From Sipunculus nudus (taxonomy: Eukaryota; Annelida; Sipuncula; Golfingiida; Sipunculidae): a stretch of DNA of 64,000 nt. A program made the translations under genes and the position numbers. Position 1 is the stretch's first letter. Each line of letters opens with the position of its first letter. The notes under the pieces are model-generated. The model saw only the letters and a program-made list of their open reading frames with translations, was not told the origin of the DNA and ran no database searches. Positions 61,569 through 64,000 of the stretch are shown here, in pieces. Where the stretch lies: contig CM049318.1 of NCBI GenBank assembly GCA_026874595.1, positions 52,792,750 through 52,856,749 on the forward strand. The letters are read 5' to 3'.

Positions 61569-62722
61569 TTACACATTTACAGCAGTAACATTTTGTACAA
61601 CATCTGATGTGCTATTTCTGTCATAATATGGTTTCAACATGTTAACATGGCACAGTGGTTTCTTCTTACGTCCATCTGGTGTCAACAGTATGTAATTTAA
61701 ATCACTGACTTTCATGTCAACAATGAAAGGACCAAAATACCTAGCTTGCATAGGTCTGCCAAGGATAGGATGTAAGGCAAGGACCTTTTCACCAGGCTCA
61801 AACGTCCAACTTACAGTGTGCTTGTCATACTTAGATTTCATTTTACTTTGTGCAGATTTTAGATTTGACTTTGCAATCTCAAAAGCCTTGTATAATTTAG
61901 TGCGAAGGTCTGAGACATACTGCAGTAAACTAAGAGAATCAGGATTTTTAAAAAGAGTTTTTCTTTAAGCAGTTTCAATGTTCCGCGAACGGAGTGTCTA
62001 AAACTAGTTCAAAGGGACTGAAACCCAAGGACTCTTGAAAGGATTCTCTGACAGCAAACAACAATAGGTTGATTCCGTCATCCCAGTCTTTCTGTGTGTC
62101 ATAGTAATAGGTCCTAATCATGTTTTTTTAATGTCTAGTGAAAACGCTCGAGGGCGCCCTGACTTTCAGGATGATATGGCGAAGAGCTGTACTGTTTTAT
62201 ACCTAGCTCAAGCATCACTTGTTGGAATAAGCCAGACATAAAATTAGACCCTTGGTCAGATTGGATGGATTTTGGCAATCCAAAAGTTGTAAAAACTTGG
62301 TCAGAGCTTTGACAACACTTTTGGCATTAATTTTGCGCAGTGGTATTGCCTCAGGGAACCTGGTAGATGCGCACATAATTGTCAGCAAGTATTAATGTCC
62401 AGATTTTGTTTTTGGCAGTGGCCCAACACAGTCAACAATAATCCTACTGAATGGTTCCTCGAAAGGAGGAATAGGCCTAAGTGGGGCCTTAGGAGGATTC
62501 TGATTAGGCTTGCCTCCAGATTTTGTTTTTGGCAGTGGCCCAACACAGTCAACAATAATCCTACTGAATGGTTCCTCGAAAGCAGGAATAGGCCTAAGTG
62601 GGGCCTTAGGAGGATTCTGATTAGGCTTGCCTACCATCTGGCATGTACGGCATGATTTACAATATTGTACAACATCTTTTCTGAGGTTAGGCCAATAGAA
62701 GTGTGTACTAACTTTCTTATAA
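61569..62722 (-). pseudogene. Integrase domain of the Gmr1-like element
   Basis: From 62722 down: the zinc-binding domain (HFYWPNLRKDV, then YCKSCRTCQ), PLRPIPAFEEPFSRIIVDCV with the first catalytic Asp, GPLPKTKSG, later SPYHPESQGALERFH carrying the catalytic Glu, and finally the C-terminal GPY/F-type segment (YFGPFIVDMK, LCHVNMLKPYYDR). Frame breaks occur between these blocks. It runs almost directly into the RT region (about 15 bases between the two frames). The 5' side is cut at about 62722 by a hairpin-capped element; protease, gag and the 5' LTR would lie beyond the window if they exist. Confidence 0.87.
62399..62633 (-). repeat. In-frame 117-bp tandem duplication in the integrase
   Basis: Two nearly identical 117-bp copies (39 codons each) lie head to tail. 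Each encodes GKPNQNPPKAPLRPIPxFEE plus PFSRIIVDCVGPLPKTKS. The duplication keeps the frame and doubles the first catalytic Asp motif. One clear difference (PAFEE versus PPFEE) suggests a fairly recent event. Confidence 0.93.
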
Positions 62723-62723
62723 A

Positions 62724-64000
62724 TTTTATTAGCTCAGCTGACTGTAAGTCATCTGAGCTATAGGGATCACCTTTTGTCCGTCGTCCGTCCGGCCGTCCGG
62801 GCGTCTGTCCGTTAACAGGGCACACATCGTAACCGCTGGAACTGGAATCTTCTTACTTGACATCCTGGGAGGTCTATGGAAATTCTCCTTGTAAACCTGA
62901 AATTAGGTCACTGTGACCTATATTCTTTGAGCTATGGGGTTCCGAAGTACCCCCCAGAATAATGGAAAATTTGATACAAAAGCTCAAGTATCTGATCAAC
63001 TAATGCATTGATCATCATGATTTTTTGCATGGATATTGATCATGGAGTGTTTCATCAGTTTCTGCAGACTGGTGGCGCCACCTGTATTTTTTCGAATTTT
63101 ACCAATATTTTTCTCTATTTTTGAGACCTCTTAAGATGCGGCCATCTGTTAACAGGGCACAAATCGTAACGACTACACCTAGAATCTTCTCTCTTGACAT
63201 GCAGGGAGGCCCATAAAAAGTCTCTTTGGAAACCTGAAATTAGGTCTCTGTTACCCATAACCTTTTAGCTATGGGGCTCCGAAGTACCCCCCTGAATAAT
63301 GGAAAATTTGATACAAAAGCTCAAGTATCTAAACAACTATTGCAGTGATCACCATGATTCTTTGCATGGATATTGATCATGGAATGTGTCATCAGTTTCT
63401 GCAGTATGGTGGCGCCACCTGTATTTTTTTTATTTTTACGAATTTTTTTCTCTATTTTTGAGACCTCATAAGATGCGGTCATCTGTTAACATGGCACAAA
63501 TCGTAACACCTGGACCTAGAATCTTTTCTCTTGACATGCTGAGAGGCCCATGAAAAGTCTCCTTAAAAACTTGAAATTAGGTCTCTGTTACCCATAACCT
63601 CTGAGCTATGGGGCTCCGAAGTACCCCCCAGAATAATGGAAAATTTGATACAAAAGCTCAAGTATCTGAACAATTATTATATTGATCACCATGATTCTTT
63701 GCATGGATATTGATCATGAAATGTTTCATCAGTTTCTGCATTCTGGTGGCGCCACCTGTATTTTTTCAATTTTTAGCTCAGCTGACTGAAAGTCATCTGA
63801 GCTATAGGGATCACCTTTTGTCCGTCGTCCGTCCGGCCATCCAGGCGTCTGTCTATTAACAGGGCACAAATCGTAACCGCTAGAGCTGGAATCTTCTTAC
63901 TTGACATCCTGGGAGGTCTATGGAAATTCTCCTTGTAAACCTGAAATTAGGTCACTGTGACCTATATTCTTCGAGCTATGGGGTTCTGAAGTACCCCCCA
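62724..64000 (+). mobile_element. Hairpin-capped VNTR element, type I, running off the window
   Basis: Head hairpin at 62730-62760: AGCTCAG-C-TGACT, loop GTA, AGTCA-T-CTGAGCT, perfect apart from one internal mismatch. Then GTCCGTCGTCCGTCCGGCCG and units of 337 bp, each opening with TTAACAGGGCACAAATCGTA (62811, 63148, 63485). Each ends in a perfect GGTGGCGCCACC (63071, 63408, 63745). A second complete head appears at 63776 and restarts the pattern, so elements or their units are arrayed in tandem. The 3' end is not in the window. It interrupts the Gmr1-like integrase. Confidence 0.8.

Overview
The window is animal nuclear DNA: AT-rich, with intron-split coding sequence, long introns and dense transposable elements. 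The repeats (hairpin-capped elements followed by GTCC runs and long tandem units) resemble those of mollusc genomes, bivalves above all. A marine mollusc is therefore the best guess, but no taxon marker gene is present.

One host gene could be assembled from the raw sequence. It has seven coding exons on the + strand, from 1884 to 39929, and all six introns are phase-consistent. It encodes a protein of about 225 residues with two to three ankyrin repeats. Intron 1 is about 26 kb, and the gene's likely 3' UTR lies beyond 39930. I do not recognise a named orthologue.

Intron 1 (1995-28342) carries four degenerate Merlin/IS1595-type DDE transposase elements, all antisense to the host gene and arranged head to tail: M1 near 4.1-6.0 kb, M2 at 6.1-12.5 kb, M3 at 13.0-21.8 kb and M4 at 22-24.7 kb. 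M2 is split by a 4.07-kb insertion with a 9-bp target duplication. M3 is split by a hairpin-capped element of about 5.6 kb that holds a second nested one, and its 3' part also contains a pogo/Tigger-type element flanked by TA. The first three share a 3' array of short units with G-run/C-run hairpins. M2, M3 and M4 share a 5' module with a TATA-like box. A separate 1.44-kb terminal-inverted-repeat element lies at 2320-3761.

Introns 2-6 contain exons 2-7, a 25-bp minisatellite, VNTR elements, a tRNA-like SINE remnant and a vestigial copy of part of exon 5. From 40 kb to 59 kb I see no gene. This stretch holds a 22-bp minisatellite, a MITE, an LTR split by a 1.7-kb hairpin element, a SINE, a LINE reverse-transcriptase fragment, two copies of a CTCCGCC-ended MITE and a 101-bp miniature LTR inside an AT microsatellite.

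The last 5 kb hold a 5'-truncated LTR retrotransposon on the - strand whose order is integrase, reverse transcriptase, RNase H, LTR. That is the copia-like order of Gmr1-type Ty3/Gypsy elements. Its 5' part is displaced by another hairpin-capped VNTR element that runs off the window.

The signal I find most worth pursuing is a 12-bp palindrome, GGTGGCGCCACC. It recurs at fixed spacing inside three otherwise different hairpin-capped VNTR elements at 7.9-8.2, 44.0-45.3 and 63.1-63.8 kb.
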